Counted from the first letter of the stretch, positions 18,784-29,065 are shown. The stretch is 64,000 bases of DNA from Batillaria attramentaria (GCA_018292915.2 JACVVK020000327.1:682501-746500); one strand, 5' to 3'. Made by a program: numbers and translations. Notes: generated from the letters alone by a model not told the origin.

Positions 18784-21761
18784 CCATCTACTACTGACGT
18801 CCGCTCACACTGCAGACACGACATACAAAAGGATATAGGTATCAAATGCAAAACACATGAGAGGTAAAAGGCACAGTATATAAGCAACACACACACGTAA
18901 CAGTATATGGGTATCAAGACACACATACTATTCACATACTAACATGAGTGGTCGGATGCATGGTGTTGTTTACGAAAGTGGCTGCGAACCCGCATACATT
19001 AGATATTTGAAGAGGCTGCTCTTAACAGAAGTGGGTGTTTTGGCGTTTCTAATATGGATGGGAAGTGTATTCAAAAGTGCACTCCCAGGAAAAGTTAAAC
19101 TGGGCGTTGTAGAGATCTATTCTAGGGCGAGGAACCCTCAGGTATAGCCCCAGTCTGGAATGATGTGACATTAGTTCTGAGGTATGGTGGATTTAATTCC
19201 TTGCACATTTTGTATACAAGGACACCCTTATTAAACCGAAAATGTTGTTTTAAGGGGAGTATTTCTAGCGCATTGAGTTTTTGATTTGTTGACAGTGCTG
19301 GGTTTGGTAAGATCAGCTTTGCAGCTCTTCTGTGCAAAGAGTCCAGCCTCTTCAAATGAACGTCACCTGAACCATCCCATACTGTCGAGGAATAATCGAT
19401 ATGTATATATATGTGGGCGTTGTAGAACATTCTACGAGTCTCAGCGGTAGTTATGGACTTCAACCGGGACAACAAGTAGAGATTTTTGGAGACAATTTTA
19501 CAGACATTGGTGTTTTTGGCGTGTGGCAAGTACCATGCACTCGGTTTTAGATGGGTTCAGTACCATGGCATTTGTAGCACACCAGTCTGTAAACTTTGAT
19601 TTAGACGTTGACTGACGACCTCTATGTTTTTATCAGGGGTGTGGATAGTTGTGTCATCAGCAAACATATCACATGTGATCTCACTAGTAAAATGGAAAGG
19701 AAGGTTATTTATGAATATACAGAAAAGCAAAGGTCCTAAGACAGAGCCCTGGGGAACGCCATATTTTACTAAACCTTCACTAGAGTAACATCCATTTAGC
19801 AGTACTTTCTGTCTTCTCTCCGCTAAGTATGATTCAAAAAATGGTACAGCACTAGAATTACAAAGATACTGACGTAGTTTTGTCAGTAGTACAGTGTGAT
19901 TTACTAAGTCAAACGCTTTCTTAAAGTCGAGGAAAATTGTTCCAGTAATTTCTGATTTGTTAACAGAAGTTAGCCAGGTGTCTACTAATCTGGATAAGGC
20001 AGTATGGCATGAGTGTCCAGGGCGGAATCCGGATTGAAATGAGTAAAGCAGTCCACGTTTTTCTAAATACTGAAGAAGATGTTTGTGGACATGCCGTTCT
20101 AGTAGCTTTGATGAAGTTGAAAGAAGAGAGATAGGTCGGAAGTTATTGACATCCGTGAGATCCTTTGTTTTAGGTAGGGGGATTACTTTGGCATTTTTAA
20201 ACTCAAGTGGGAAGGCGTTATGCTGAATACAAAGGTTATATATGTATGTAATGGATTCGACAATATACGGGATAGACAACTTGAGGACTTTAGAGCTTAT
20301 TTCGTCTTCTCCGGACGATTTTTAAAAATATTTTTCATTGAACTAATAAGTTTCTCTACCTCGTGCACTGCTAGAGGGGGTATACAAAATGGAGACGTCC
20401 CAGCTGTTCTTTGTCGACAAAAGTAATGATTGTGGGCAAGTATAGTGAGGGGAATCATTGCTGAAAGGAACAAGCGATTTAAAATGATTGTTGAATGTGT
20501 CTGCGGTGATGCTCGAAGGGGTGGCTGCCGATTTCTTATTGCTACCTCTAGTGACTAAGTTTACGGCACGCCATACTGAGGATGCGTCTTTTCCGTCTCT
20601 TATTGTACGATCACATAGATCCCGTTTAGCTTTCCTGACCATGTTCTTCACACGATTTCTTTGCTTTTTGTAATCACAAAAATGTTTCTCTTCTTTTAGC
20701 TTGTCCCTATATTTCATTGCCTGAATGATTTCCTGAGTGATCCAAGGGTTTAAAGTGTTATTTTTTTTACTCGTTTTCGCTGTATCGGGGCATGCCTATC
20801 AAGCACACTGCTAAACAAACTATACCACTTTGAGACAGCTGATTGAGGATCAGTTTCATTGTAAACATGAGCGAAGGGAGTGTTGTGTAGTTCAGCAAGA
20901 AATGCTGCTTCAGAGAGAGAGAGAGAGAGAGAGAGAGTCACCTGATCTCAATGTTTTAATTTTCCTTGCTAGATGTGTTTTAGTAGTGTGTAGCAACGGC
21001 AAGTGTGTAAATTGACGTTCATCTCTGTCAAAATTTTAACCGTTGTGATATAAAGTTTCATCATCATCATCATCATCATCATCTCTCTCTCTCTACTGTA
21101 TAATACGTAATCAATTTATGTCAGTAAAGCTTTTTTGTTTGTCTCTTTCGGGAGGACCCAGGGAGAAACCCCGAATGAACATTCGTGAAACCAGGAAAGA
21201 TCGGTATCACGTATCACTTTAAGTCGAACCCACGCTTTACTGTAATAACAGTGACGGCCCTTCAATAATACACATGATAGTCAGATGTACTGAACAACTG
21301 CTCACCTTCTACGAATATGGTCCTCTGTTTCATCAGATCAACATCCGCTCGAGTATCGCGACTGTCTCGTCCTGTGTGAGTCTCCGAGCAAACACCTCCC
21401 CGTCTACGACAAACTGGTGGATCACCAGATCCCTGTGCAGGTCCTGACGTCACGTGATTCAGATTATGTCATCAAGGCCGTGGCCACCTCCAGGGAGAAC
21501 AAAGTGATCGTCACTAACAAAAATTTCGTTAAGGGGCTTGAGAGAAGGGTTGTGTTTGGGATGGAAACAATAGACTGGTTTCCGAATGGTGACAGACTTG
21601 ACGGCGCGTCACGGTCTACTGCCCTCCTTGTCTGGGTTGACTCGATCCATGATGACTCTAAACAAGAAAGTAATTACAATAACATAAATCTGTGTGTTGA
21701 GTATTTGGTGTGGGTTTTGGTCTTTTTTTGGTGTTTTCTTTTCATCTCATATATGGCGTAG
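11175..21761 (+). CDS. nuclease-related (PD-(D/E)XK/NERD-like) P-loop helicase-like ATPase with inserted membrane modules
   Basis: Exons: 11175-11201, 11759-12688, 13070-13221, 13597-13784, 15068-15347, 17034-17887 and 21337-21761. Phases agree at all six joins, giving about 951 residues. MGQLLTR fits an N-myristoylation signal. Residues 20-150 are Gln/Pro-rich and disordered-looking. GDFDILII (227-234) plus GEVKS (243-247) gives a PD-(D/E)XK-type D...ExK core as in NERD domains. GPPGTGKT (430-437) is Walker A; LYVIADEA (515-522) is Walker B. LTIPVRCPPSV (572-582), VKGLERRVV (875-883) and GASRSTALLVWV (900-911) read as SF1-helicase-like motifs, V and VI for the last two. Residues 631-793 are two tandem hydrophobic repeats each closing in PERCEKC. 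No homologue name is certain; a defence role is inference. The final exon may be spliced at GTAATT (21670) instead of reading through to its hydrophobic end. Confidence 0.78.
11759..12688 (+). CDS. exon 2: Gln/Pro-rich linker and NERD-like nuclease core
   Basis: Acceptor CTCTACAG, donor GTAAAC, 930 bases. Residues 10-319 run from TQNESGGSVPL through a QPQPQPQ stretch. The nuclease core has Asp230 in GDFDILI and Glu244/Lys246 in EVK, with a following basic helix RQRVRKAVKQLDKAG. This spacing matches a PD-(D/E)XK fold; I cannot verify the fold. A (CT)n tract starts 18 bases after the donor. Confidence 0.85.
12705..12724. repeat. (CT)n tract just after the exon 2 donor
   Basis: Ten CT units immediately inside intron 2, followed by AT-rich sequence and then a long (GT)n run. 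Confidence 0.9.
12979..13066. repeat. (GT)44 run abutting the exon 3 splice acceptor
   Basis: The uninterrupted GT run is followed directly by CAG and exon 3 at 13070, so it takes the place of the polypyrimidine tract. Confidence 0.97.
13070..13221 (+). CDS. exon 3: helical linker
   Basis: 152 bases, in phase 0, out two bases into a codon. It encodes ELLQCLQAQDIASAIAQCL, ESVQWWNWVVG and DEDQYESLLA. No named domain; it links the nuclease core and the ATPase. Skipping it would shift the frame. Confidence 0.8.
13521..13585. repeat. (GC)n-(GT)n before the exon 4 acceptor
   Basis: About 10 GC units and 22 GT units end 11 bases before the acceptor CAG of exon 4. The remaining GCACGATTTCAG offers only three consecutive pyrimidines. 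Confidence 0.95.
13597..13784 (+). CDS. exon 4: ATPase start, first half of Walker A
   Basis: 188 bases encode FCGPATSIEVPAITSPRRGM, SEAVALTGLLNAITLYPDQL and DLRLVFVWGPP. The Walker A glycine codon is split by intron 4 (G|GT), completed in exon 5 as GPPGTGKT. The donor is GTAAGG. Confidence 0.88.
14641..14709. repeat. (CT)n-(AC)n microsatellite in intron 4
   Basis: Eight CT units then about 27 AC units. Confidence 0.95.
15068..15347 (+). CDS. exon 5: Walker A end to Walker B
   Basis: 280 bases encode TGKTVVLTIKGRQWRD, DVHLLSSHQESFAATSLIEH, VQVHQYDFSDEKDVD and ELYVIADEAYSG. The hydrophobic run then DE is a Walker B/DExx box. Acceptor ACACAG, donor GTCAGT; the exon ends AG, completed by T of exon 6 (Ser). 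Confidence 0.9.
16668..16760 (-). mobile_element. LINE 3' terminus fragment
   Basis: The minus strand reads AAATTTCCCTCTGGGATAAT then AAAGAGGTAGAGGTATTGA: a small hairpin followed by an AATAAAG-like end. Same type as 3940-4010 and 59742-59790. Confidence 0.5.
16927..16981. repeat. (AC)27 microsatellite in intron 5
   Basis: Ends about 50 bases before the exon 6 acceptor. Confidence 0.95.
17034..17887 (+). CDS. exon 6: mid-ATPase segment with duplicated membrane module
   Basis: 854 bases encode residues 527-810. FFKRSRFARFCKLL and LHLWAAAVTRDL lead to VVQLTIPVRCPPSV, then YSSTAIPAPTDGPEVEKW and SHGGKPG. Two tandem repeats follow (residues about 631-706 and 713-793), each with two hydrophobic spans (FIYLFISH in the first, a LLSA/LLS-rich second), then VPALLKF or LPALLKF and PERCEKC. 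The exon ends GDNIANRIKELVRGPPL. DNA copies at about 17344-17576 and 17590-17834 align closely. The Cys pairs could bind metal. Confidence 0.85.
17344..17834 (+). repeat. in-frame tandem duplication encoding membrane modules
   Basis: Two copies of roughly 235-245 bp share TGTCCGCCATTTTCA/CGTCCGCCATTTTCA, CATTTACCTGTTCATAAGTC, 'CTCCTGAAATTC' and 'CCAGAGCGGTGTGAGAAGTG'. The second contains an extra short CCGCCAGTCTC(A/C)TGT repetition. Both copies keep the frame. Confidence 0.9.
17940..18250 (+). mobile_element. LINE fragment, RT C-terminus, in intron 6
   Basis: The open frame FNKCVLMHKILHNAAPPY, then RTSRNNTLPIPLSRPD and KTVHSLRTFKHLLTQ, is the typical end of a non-LTR ORF2. It directly follows a (CT)n run. 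It is not part of the host gene: exon 6 ends at a good donor before it and exon 7 restores the phase. Confidence 0.8.
18386..18634 (-). mobile_element. SINE family A inside an (AG)n microsatellite
   Basis: A full SINE A (minus strand, 18426-18587) has AG repeats on both sides (18386-18426 and 18588-18634). It either landed in an AG array or carries one as target duplication. Confidence 0.88.
18635..20930 (-). mobile_element. LINE (CR1/jockey-like), 5'-truncated, frame-broken, in intron 6
   Basis: Minus-strand frames give, in order, a linker (20941-20750), a pre-RT segment (20717-20343), an RT core (20279-19557) with FRPISLLSTSSKLLER, GFRPGHSCHTALSRLVD, IFLDFKKAFDLVNH, GVPQGSVLGPLLF and MFADDTTI, then a post-RT part (19529-19122) with LDSLHRRAAKLIL. 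The frames are offset, so the ORF is dead. The 3' end reads AGCAACGGCAAG...ACCGTTGGCAAATAAAGTTT with a (CATTT)n tail, interrupted by (GT)n/(AG)n at 18721-18780. It is antisense to the host gene. Confidence 0.93.
20985..21085 (+). mobile_element. LINE 3' terminus, same lineage as 18635-20930
   Basis: TAGCAACGGCAAG, a spacer, ACCGTTG and then ATAAAGTTTCATC with a (TCA)n tail. Only the terminal hairpin region is present. Confidence 0.7.
21337..21761 (+). CDS. exon 7: late helicase-like motifs and hydrophobic C-terminus
   Basis: Acceptor CATCAG; G of exon 6 plus AT gives Asp. It encodes HPLEYRDCLVLCESPSKH, VQVLTSRDSDYVIKAV, VIVTNKNFVKGLERRVVF and ASRSTALLVWVDS. It then reads into CVEYLVWVLVFFWCFLFIS and TAG. 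The VKGLE and SRSTALLVWV segments resemble SF1 motifs V and VI. The last 30 residues are either a C-terminal membrane anchor or intron read-through past a GTAATT at 21670. Confidence 0.82.
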
Positions 21762-22440
21762 AAACCTTTCGGCGAACAGTTTCGAGGAGATAAGACGAAC
21801 TTCGGGGAACCTAGTGCTTACTAATATTTGCCGAACGCTAGCGCAGTGCTCTCGCTGAAACGAAAACAGAAATGGCGCTTCATTTTCATTATCCGCGAAG
21901 TGCGTCGCGTAGCGACTGTGGCGTTTTTTTTTTTTTTGGGGGGGGGGGGGGGGGGTGGGGGGGGGGATCAAGATGACAACATGGCCTTAATCTCTAAACT
22001 GGACACTATCTCAGCGTACCAATGTGGTACAGCTGCACCCTGAATCCCATTAATCACCGAAATAATAATAATAATAATTGTACATATATAATTATAGCGC
22101 AAAATTCTCACAAAGTGAGTCAATCCGCGTACTCCCGCACTCATACCAAGAAATATGCAAACACACACAATCAACAACTAAACCATTGAACCGACAGACG
22201 AGCACGTACACCGGCGTACGGTAGAAGACGGTTTTAGCACACGGAACACAAGCTTCATACCGACAGCAATAATTATGCAGCAGCTTTAGCAACAAAACAA
22301 AACTTTTCACTACGTTAACTGATCAGTCTGATGAAAGTGAGCCATGAAACTAATTAACGACTGAAATATCAGGGACTGGAACTTTGAATCGATACTCAGC
22401 AGATTTTCTTCTCTTAAAACAAAGAAACAAACAAACAAAC

Positions 22441-22475
<35 letters not shown>

Positions 22476-24140
22476 TTCAAAATACCACTCGGTACCTGCG
22501 TTGCCTTTTTTTCACAGTCCCTAAAAAATTCCAAACATTTGCCAGGATGGCAATGACCAGCTGGTGAGGTGGCTAATTTTGTTACACGTGTAACAGACGT
22601 ATCGAGACGTTTCGTTCTAAATGGCAGTTCACGAGACAAATCTTTCGGGTACTTTAAACCCATTTACACCACTCGCCAGTGCAAACTTTCTGTGAGTTAC
22701 CTATGAGTGCTTTACGTCCGAAAATACTAAGGAAACAGAAAGCGAAAGTGTGAGATATGACATTCCATATCACACTCAGTGGTTTATGACTTCTAAAAAA
22801 CACACTCCAGTTACGTCATTGGTCAGTGGCCTTGAAGTGGAGATTTCTGACCTTCTGCTAAAAACGCTGCAGACGGATGAAAAATGAGGTGACGTTGACT
22901 GCGTTTGGAAAGACAACGCGAAGAACCGCAAAAACAATACACCAAACTCTACCTGGAAACGTTTAAACAAGGCATATAGCCACCAACATCGCCACAAAAC
23001 GCCGCCATGGAGACGAGTCGAGCACACGCACGACACATGAGACTGAACCTAGCAGACGTAAAGCACAACACAATTTTACAAGGCAACGCAAGAGCAGACA
23101 AAGTACTGTTTTTCTGCCTACTGTGAAGAAAATAGGAGTATATGGCCTTCACGATGTGTACCAAACGAAACTTGACGCTTTCATGACCGACACTTCGCCG
23201 CAATACATGTCGAATGTGTTTGAATCTGCCCCCTTGCGCGTACGGAGGCTTACGCTAGCAGCCACTTCTACACCGAGATATGCATTTGGCGCAAGAATCT
23301 GGCCACGCAGATAGTAAACTTTGAAATTATTCTTTCATTGTTGAATTTACTGAGGTGGCAATTTGTTGCAACAGTGTCATCTTCACATTTAATGTTGTTC
23401 GTCAAACTCGTAAAACAAGACAGCACACAGTGGTTTTGAATGGAACTACTTCTTTTCTCGGTGTCGGTGGAATTGGTCTATATAAAAAGGTCTGTCAAAA
23501 ATGAGCGCTTGGATCACTAGATTGGATTTTCGAAGAGAAAAGAAAATGCTCGTGGTATAAACAGCTTACATGATTAGTTCGAGTGGTTTACGGCGAAAGA
23601 CTAACCCCGAGATGGTTCGATTGTTTGTGTAGCTACCGAGCTGTATTAACGTATTTTCCGATATGTCACTCAGAAGCACCATTGTTTTTTTTTGTTTTTT
23701 TTTCAGCGTTCATAGCTTATTGTGTGTGGAGATAGTTTAGCGTTTTGTTTTCCACATTTCTGTAAATAATATTCATTTAAATCGCCTTTTTCGTATTTAG
23801 CGGTAGTATTTTTAGCACATGTACAAATCAGTTGTAGATGTATACATTATTTGGCAATAATATTCAGAGTTTGTTTGTTTGCTTTAACTTCTTTTCTGAA
23901 GTCGTTTATCGTCATAATGTAGTAGATGAAGTCAGAATGTCTGTAACGCTGAATCGATTTTTCAATTTTTTTTAAATTGCCTTGACATTGAAAGCGAGTA
24001 TTAGGAAGGAGTCGCCATACTGTACAACTGTCTACATTCATTTTTTTTTGGTTGTAAGAATTGTTATTTTGTCGGACATGAAACTGTGCCGTTTCGAACG
24101 GAAAACATACAACCTACTAGAGTGTTGTCCTCTCCCCTCT
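21762..24140. other. intergenic, no gene recognised
   Basis: Contains a poly-T/poly-G tract at about 21926-21966 and an (AAC)n run at 22443-22475. No convincing exon was found. Short hydrophobic antisense frames come from simple sequence. Confidence 0.6.
21926..21966. repeat. poly-T to poly-G junction tract
   Basis: About 14 T then about 15 G, one T and more G. Similar T-to-G junctions occur at 33778-33816 and 53954-53998, and the complementary C-to-A form at 26219-26256 and 53850-53882. Confidence 0.9.
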
Positions 24141-24308
24141 GGAGCCGGGACAGACGAATGGTAGAGCGTTGGACTCTCAGTGCTCGAGTCCGTAGTTCGG
24201 ATCCCGGCTGGGGCTAAATATTTGTGTTGGCCTTTTCCTCGTTGCCCCGTGTTTTGATATCACCCTTACGTGGTGGAAAAGGACGTTAAACTCCCAAACA
24301 CCCACCCG
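24141..24308 (+). mobile_element. SINE family A, full-length, slightly rearranged head
   Basis: GGAGCCGGGACAGACGAATGGTAGAGCG head, box B as GTTCGGATCCCGG, full body and CACCCACCC end. Confidence 0.9.
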
Positions 24309-24639
24309 CCCTGTCCTCTCTCCCTGCTGGAAGGCGGTATGTTGCATTGACGGAATGGAGTCACTGGTGAACAGCACTGAAATTCCTCAAACAAGGCCGA
24401 ACTTCACGTTTGCTGATCACCTGTAGCTTCTAGACCGCGACCATTATTACCAGTCGATCGTCCGATGTTTCAAGGAGATGTTTTGGTGGTGTCCAGCATC
24501 ATATGAAGTCACAATGTCATGCCCAGTTACAGCCTCCAACAGGCCGGCATTGAGGAAACTAGAGCCGAAACGCTCTGAAACGCAGAGCGTGTGCCATAGT
24601 CGTCATTTGGCTGAGTAAGGAAGCTTCGAGGCCGTTGAG

Positions 24640-24772
24640 GTCATGCATAATAAAAAAGAAACAAAAAATGCCACAACTTTCGAGCCCTCCGTGGATTCCA
24701 CCCATGACCTGGGAGGAACACCACTGAAGCTGGCAAAAGAGTTGGGGCAGCAAAAAAAAAAAAAAAAAAAAA
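24640..24772 (+). mobile_element. SINE family C, 3' part with poly(A)
   Basis: From TCATGCATAATAAAA through TCGAGCCCTCCGTGGATTCC and CATGACCTGGGAGGAACACC to TTGGGGCAGC and 21 A. It is the plus-strand counterpart of the left ends of 41055-41505 and 46560-47060. Confidence 0.88.
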
Positions 24773-24959
24773 ACCGTCCTTCGTGAAGCCGAGACTGGGC
24801 CTGTAAAGTTTCAGTTTCAACAAGGCTGTGCAAAACTTTTCATCGAATGCACTTATTCCAAGGATCAGAATCAGTCACGTGGGACACAATATAGCATCTG
24901 AAACCATTGTGATGACTCGGGTTGGCGTGTATGTGATTCTACGTACGTAGCGCTGATTT

Positions 24960-25570
24960 GGCGGCCGTTTTCGTCGGCCTGGTCGTATCGATCACTGTAC
25001 ATAGCTACTACAGCACGAAGGAAAGTTTTTTGATACACCACTATTGATAAGTGCAATAAGTAGGGTGCGGTGTCTTATTGAGTCGTAAGCAGTTTTCAGG
25101 TCTACGAAGGCGACATACAATTTCCTGCTGTCCTTGTTCAAATGCTGCTCAATGATGGCACAGAGGGTGAAGATATGGTCGGTTGTCCGGTAACCCTTTC
25201 TGAACCCAGCTTGTAATTCTGTTATTTTCTGGTTCTCTTCGAGCCACGTGTATAGTCTAGTGTTGAGAATGTTTACATAACATTTACCTATAATACTCAG
25301 AAGTGAAATTTCCCTGTAATTGCTTGCCTTTTTCGTATCTCCCTTTTTATACAGTGGCACCACAATAGCTTTGGCCCATGAAGTGGGATAAATGCCTTTG
25401 CCAAAGATCACATTAAATAGTTCAGTTAGGAAGCCTGACAAAACACCACCGGCGGCTGTTAGCATCTCACCCACTATGCCATCTACGCCAGCAGCCTTCC
25501 TCAGTTTCAGTTTTTTAACAGCCTGCAGTACTTCTTGTCGTGAAATAGGTTTCTCTACTATTAGAAACTG
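24960..25570 (-). mobile_element. LINE fragment with RT palm motifs
   Basis: The minus strand encodes EVLQAVKKLKLRKAAGVDGI, AIVVPLYKKGDTKKASNYR, LQAGFRKGYRTTDHIFTL and LYVAFVDLKTAYDSI (RT motif A), then breaks frame near VAMYSDRYD before the catalytic FADD block. It is truncated at both ends. Related in style to 42660-44635. Confidence 0.9.
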
Positions 25571-25883
25571 CAGTGCCACGAAAATGGTCGCAATGGCCAA
25601 AGGGAACGTCTGTTCATGTGGCAAACAGCCTTTGAGCTGAATTGTAAGCGGCAGTTTTTTTTTCCCCTGAAAACTCATTGCGAGCATGGGGACTTGAAGA
25701 AGGCTTTGAGAACAGCATGTGGGAATTTTAATTTCCACGTGCAGCACGGTCGTTCAAATTTGCAGCGGTGCAGAAAAAATGAACAAGATAAATGAAATGA
25801 ATAGTACGTACAATGCTAAGGAAACCAAAGTATAAACATACTAATTACGTAGGAGAAACATGAAAATAATCTTTTTACCTCTC

Positions 25884-25885
25884 CC

Positions 25886-25919
<34 letters not shown>
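25884..25919. repeat. poly-C tract
   Basis: About 33 consecutive C after a CTCCCTCC lead-in. Confidence 0.95.
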
Positions 25920-25925
<6 letters not shown>

Positions 25926-26478
25926 TAAAATCCTAAATATGTATTTCTGTGCATGCCTTCATTTTAACGACTTCGATCATGGGCTTTTCTTACCAATTTT
26001 GTATTTTTTTTCTTAAGTCATTTGGCCCATCATTAGAGAAAATGGATGCAGAAAACACGGCAGAACTTCGTCGATGATGTAGTTAATGAAAAGGCTATCG
26101 GTAAAGTAAATATATGGCATGCCCTTGCAATTTGTCCTAATTTGTACCCGATTGAACGATATGCAATTAGTACTTTTCTTTTTTTTCAAAGATTAAAAAA
26201 ACAAAACAAAACAAAACAACCCCCCCCCCCCCAAAAAAAAACAAAAAAAAAAAAACAGAAAATGTAAACGTTCGACAGAAATCCACTTTTGTACAGGTAT
26301 TGGGAAAACACAAAGCCGTTCTGTGCAGTAAAACATTTCGCATTTTTTTTTGTAGTAACTCATTCACGGGAACCGAAAATGTTCGATTATTGTTGTTTGG
26401 CTACAAATAACTAGTAACATGTTATATGCTTGTACCTTGGTCTGATACGAGCAGAATCGCAAATTCTTCTGGTTTCTG

Positions 26479-26573
<95 letters not shown>

Positions 26574-27916
26574 TGTGCGCGCGCGAAAGAACATTTTCGG
26601 GTTTTATTTTGTTCACATATTTTTGCTTCAAAGAACTTGTAATATGTTATGCGTGTACCTTGGTCTGATACAAGCAGAATAGCACATTTTCTGGTTTCTT
26701 CTAATATTTCGTTTGTGTGTGGCATCAATACTTTTTAACTTACACGCCCAGATACCATTAGACAGACTTAGTAAGCTGATATGAAATTGTCAAAGAACGT
26801 GAAATTTACTTGTTCACAGACATAATTATTTCTTCGACCTTTTCAAATTATGCGTTATGTGGTACATGTTGTGTGAACCTCATTACGTCAATACGGAGTA
26901 CGGAACTCGTGGTGTTTTTCTGTTTAAGGAAGAGATTGTCAAGATTATGTCGATAAGGATGAAGACTACCGTTATTATTTTTACTATCGACGTCCGCTGA
27001 TATGACTTAAATGTGAAAGTACATTGTAAATAGCGGTTTGAAGTATACAGATATTACAGTTTAGTTCTGCCTTGTTAGTAGCTTAATCGATATTGACAGA
27101 AAATAAAAGAACGGCTTCGCTAAACGCAGCCTGAGCAGTGTAAAAAATGATTTTTTTTGTGTGTGCCGAATAGGTTTAAAAAGCAAGCCTCGCTAATTAT
27201 CCAGATGTGTTGTATTTGTCCGAGTAAATTCTGGAGGGCTTGCTAAATGTACAGATAACGTTTGGAAACGTTATTCAGTTTGTGTATCTATTTAGGAAGC
27301 ATTTCAAATTAATGTACACGCGCACGTAAAAATGTATACACAAATTTTCCCTCATTAGAGGAGATTTGGACAAATAAATCCTTCATTACTGGTACTGGTG
27401 TCATTCTGTGCATGCGTGGACGGAGTATAAAATACAGAGCGAAACAAATTACCCTACTACAGCCATAGTTTCGTCACGTGTTTCTGGTAGCTACGCCGTT
27501 TCCTCATTCTGTGAGTGATTGTTGTTGTTGTTGTTGTTTTCAAAATTTACTTCACACGTTTGGACACTCGAGAGTTCAACCGTCGAAAAATATTGCATTT
27601 TTTCTGTTGCCTCATGTGTAATTCACCGAGATGCATTTTAGAAACATGGCTGTGATATTGTCCGTCTGTGGGGATGCCTTTTTGAGCTTTTGGATTGAAA
27701 GTCTCAGGTTGTATGACAGACTTGCTCAAGACCAAGAACACCACTATCAGCAGCCTAGACCACTGAAGTAGAACAATGGAAACAAAAATTTATTCTCGTG
27801 TTTGGCAAAGGAGCCGTCATCAGGGACGAACAAACAACATACAAAGACATCACTGCTTATCTCGATCTGTTCATGGTGAGTAGCCCTTCTCAGCGAGGAG
27901 GCTAAAAGCAAGTGGG
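25920..27916. other. spacer upstream of the second GPCR
   Basis: Holds a C-to-A homopolymer junction (26219-26256) and a (GT)n run (26480-26584). The rest is AT-rich with no recognised gene. Imperfect direct repeats flank the GT run (around TTCTGGTTTC and CTTGGTCTGATA, 26440-26470 and 26660-26700). Confidence 0.6.
26480..26584. repeat. (GT)n microsatellite
   Basis: About 50 GT units with a late GTATGT interruption and a GCGCGCGC end. Confidence 0.97.
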
Positions 27917-29065
27917 ATGGCTTTGTACAGTAGGCCCAACCAGCTATCCACTGCAAGTAACAGTAGCACAGACACGACAACTCATGAGGGTCTCATCCAC
28001 ACCTTGGCCGAGGACCCGTTCATCCCTTGGAACAACCCAGACAACGTCATCAGCTTCGCAACGTTCCTGCTGATAGAGAAAGTGTCGAACTGTGGCGTCA
28101 ACCCGATGCTGTTTCTGATCGGTGTCCCCACCAACATCCTCAACAGTGTCGTGTTCGCCAGACAGGGCCTTCGGGACCGTATGAACCTTCTGCTGTTCAG
28201 TCGCGCGATGGTCGACATGGTTTTTGTCGCTCTGTTCTTTATCATCGGCTCTTATTGTCTGGTGGGCGAGATAAGGCCTGGTTTAGAGGATTGGTGGAAG
28301 TTCTTCGCGCGGAAGTACTTCACCGGGCTGTACCGCGGTTTCCTCTACATCTCCGGCTGCCTCACCATGATCATCGCGGTGGAGAGATGTCTGTGTGTAG
28401 CGATGCCCCTGAAGGCCGCCACCCTGATTAAGACGCGAACTGTCGCCGCCTTGATCGTGACGATTGTCCTCGTCATCATGGCCGCATGCTGTCTCTACCC
28501 TCTCGAGCTAGAGATCGGCTCAACGGTGAATCCTGACACAGGTGAGGTCTTGTACTTTCTGACCATGACCCAGTTTTTCTTCGACTACAGGCAGCTGATC
28601 GACGTCGTGGAGAACACGTTTCTGATGATCGTCATCCCTTTCTTCACCTTCATCGTCGTCTCCGCAGCCACCGCTGTCACCGTGGTCAAGCTGAAAAAGG
28701 CGATAACTTGGCGCGAGACTTCCGGAAGTGACAGCACCATCAGCAAGAGACAGATGGCGCTGGCCAAGATGCTGGTGGTCGTCTCGTGTGTCTACATCCT
28801 GACCGCGGCTCCCAACCTGGCCCTGGGTCTGTCTCGCCTCACCGTGCCGGGCTTCCTGCCGTCTGAACGCTTCGCTAACATCTTCCTGGCCTCGCACCTC
28901 CTCTATCTTATGCTGGCCATGTTCAACAGCTCCGTCTACTTCTTTATCTATGTCACGCGCTCTTCAAGGTTCCGCCTGGAACTTTATCGACTTTTCCGGT
29001 GCAAGGACCAGAAGTCGGCCAAACCACAAACGAAATCTTTTTCAAAAGATAGCGGCTCTGACTAA
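27917..29065 (+). CDS. rhodopsin-like GPCR, paralogue of 6913-8172
   Basis: An intronless 382-residue receptor, 37 residues shorter than its paralogue because of a shorter, unrelated extracellular N-terminus (sequon at N15). Seven hydrophobic spans match those of the first receptor. DRY is ERC (156-158) and the TM7 motif is NSSVYFFIY. TM3 (YFTGLYRGFLY, GCLTMIIAVERCLCVAMPLKA) and TM5-TM7 are almost identical to the paralogue; TM4 and the tail differ. ATG has G at +4. The family resembles mollusc FMRFamide-like/chemosensory receptors; the ligand is unknown. Both receptors are on the same strand, with the nuclease/ATPase gene between them, so this is not a simple adjacent tandem pair. Confidence 0.93.
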   Translation: MALYSRPNQLSTASNSSTDTTTHEGLIHTLAEDPFIPWNNPDNVISFATFLLIEKVSNCGVNPMLFLIGVPTNILNSVVFARQGLRDRMNLLLFSRAMVDMVFVALFFIIGSYCLVGEIRPGLEDWWKFFARKYFTGLYRGFLYISGCLTMIIAVERCLCVAMPLKAATLIKTRTVAALIVTIVLVIMAACCLYPLELEIGSTVNPDTGEVLYFLTMTQFFFDYRQLIDVVENTFLMIVIPFFTFIVVSAATAVTVVKLKKAITWRETSGSDSTISKRQMALAKMLVVVSCVYILTAAPNLALGLSRLTVPGFLPSERFANIFLASHLLYLMLAMFNSSVYFFIYVTRSSRFRLELYRLFRCKDQKSAKPQTKSFSKDSGSD

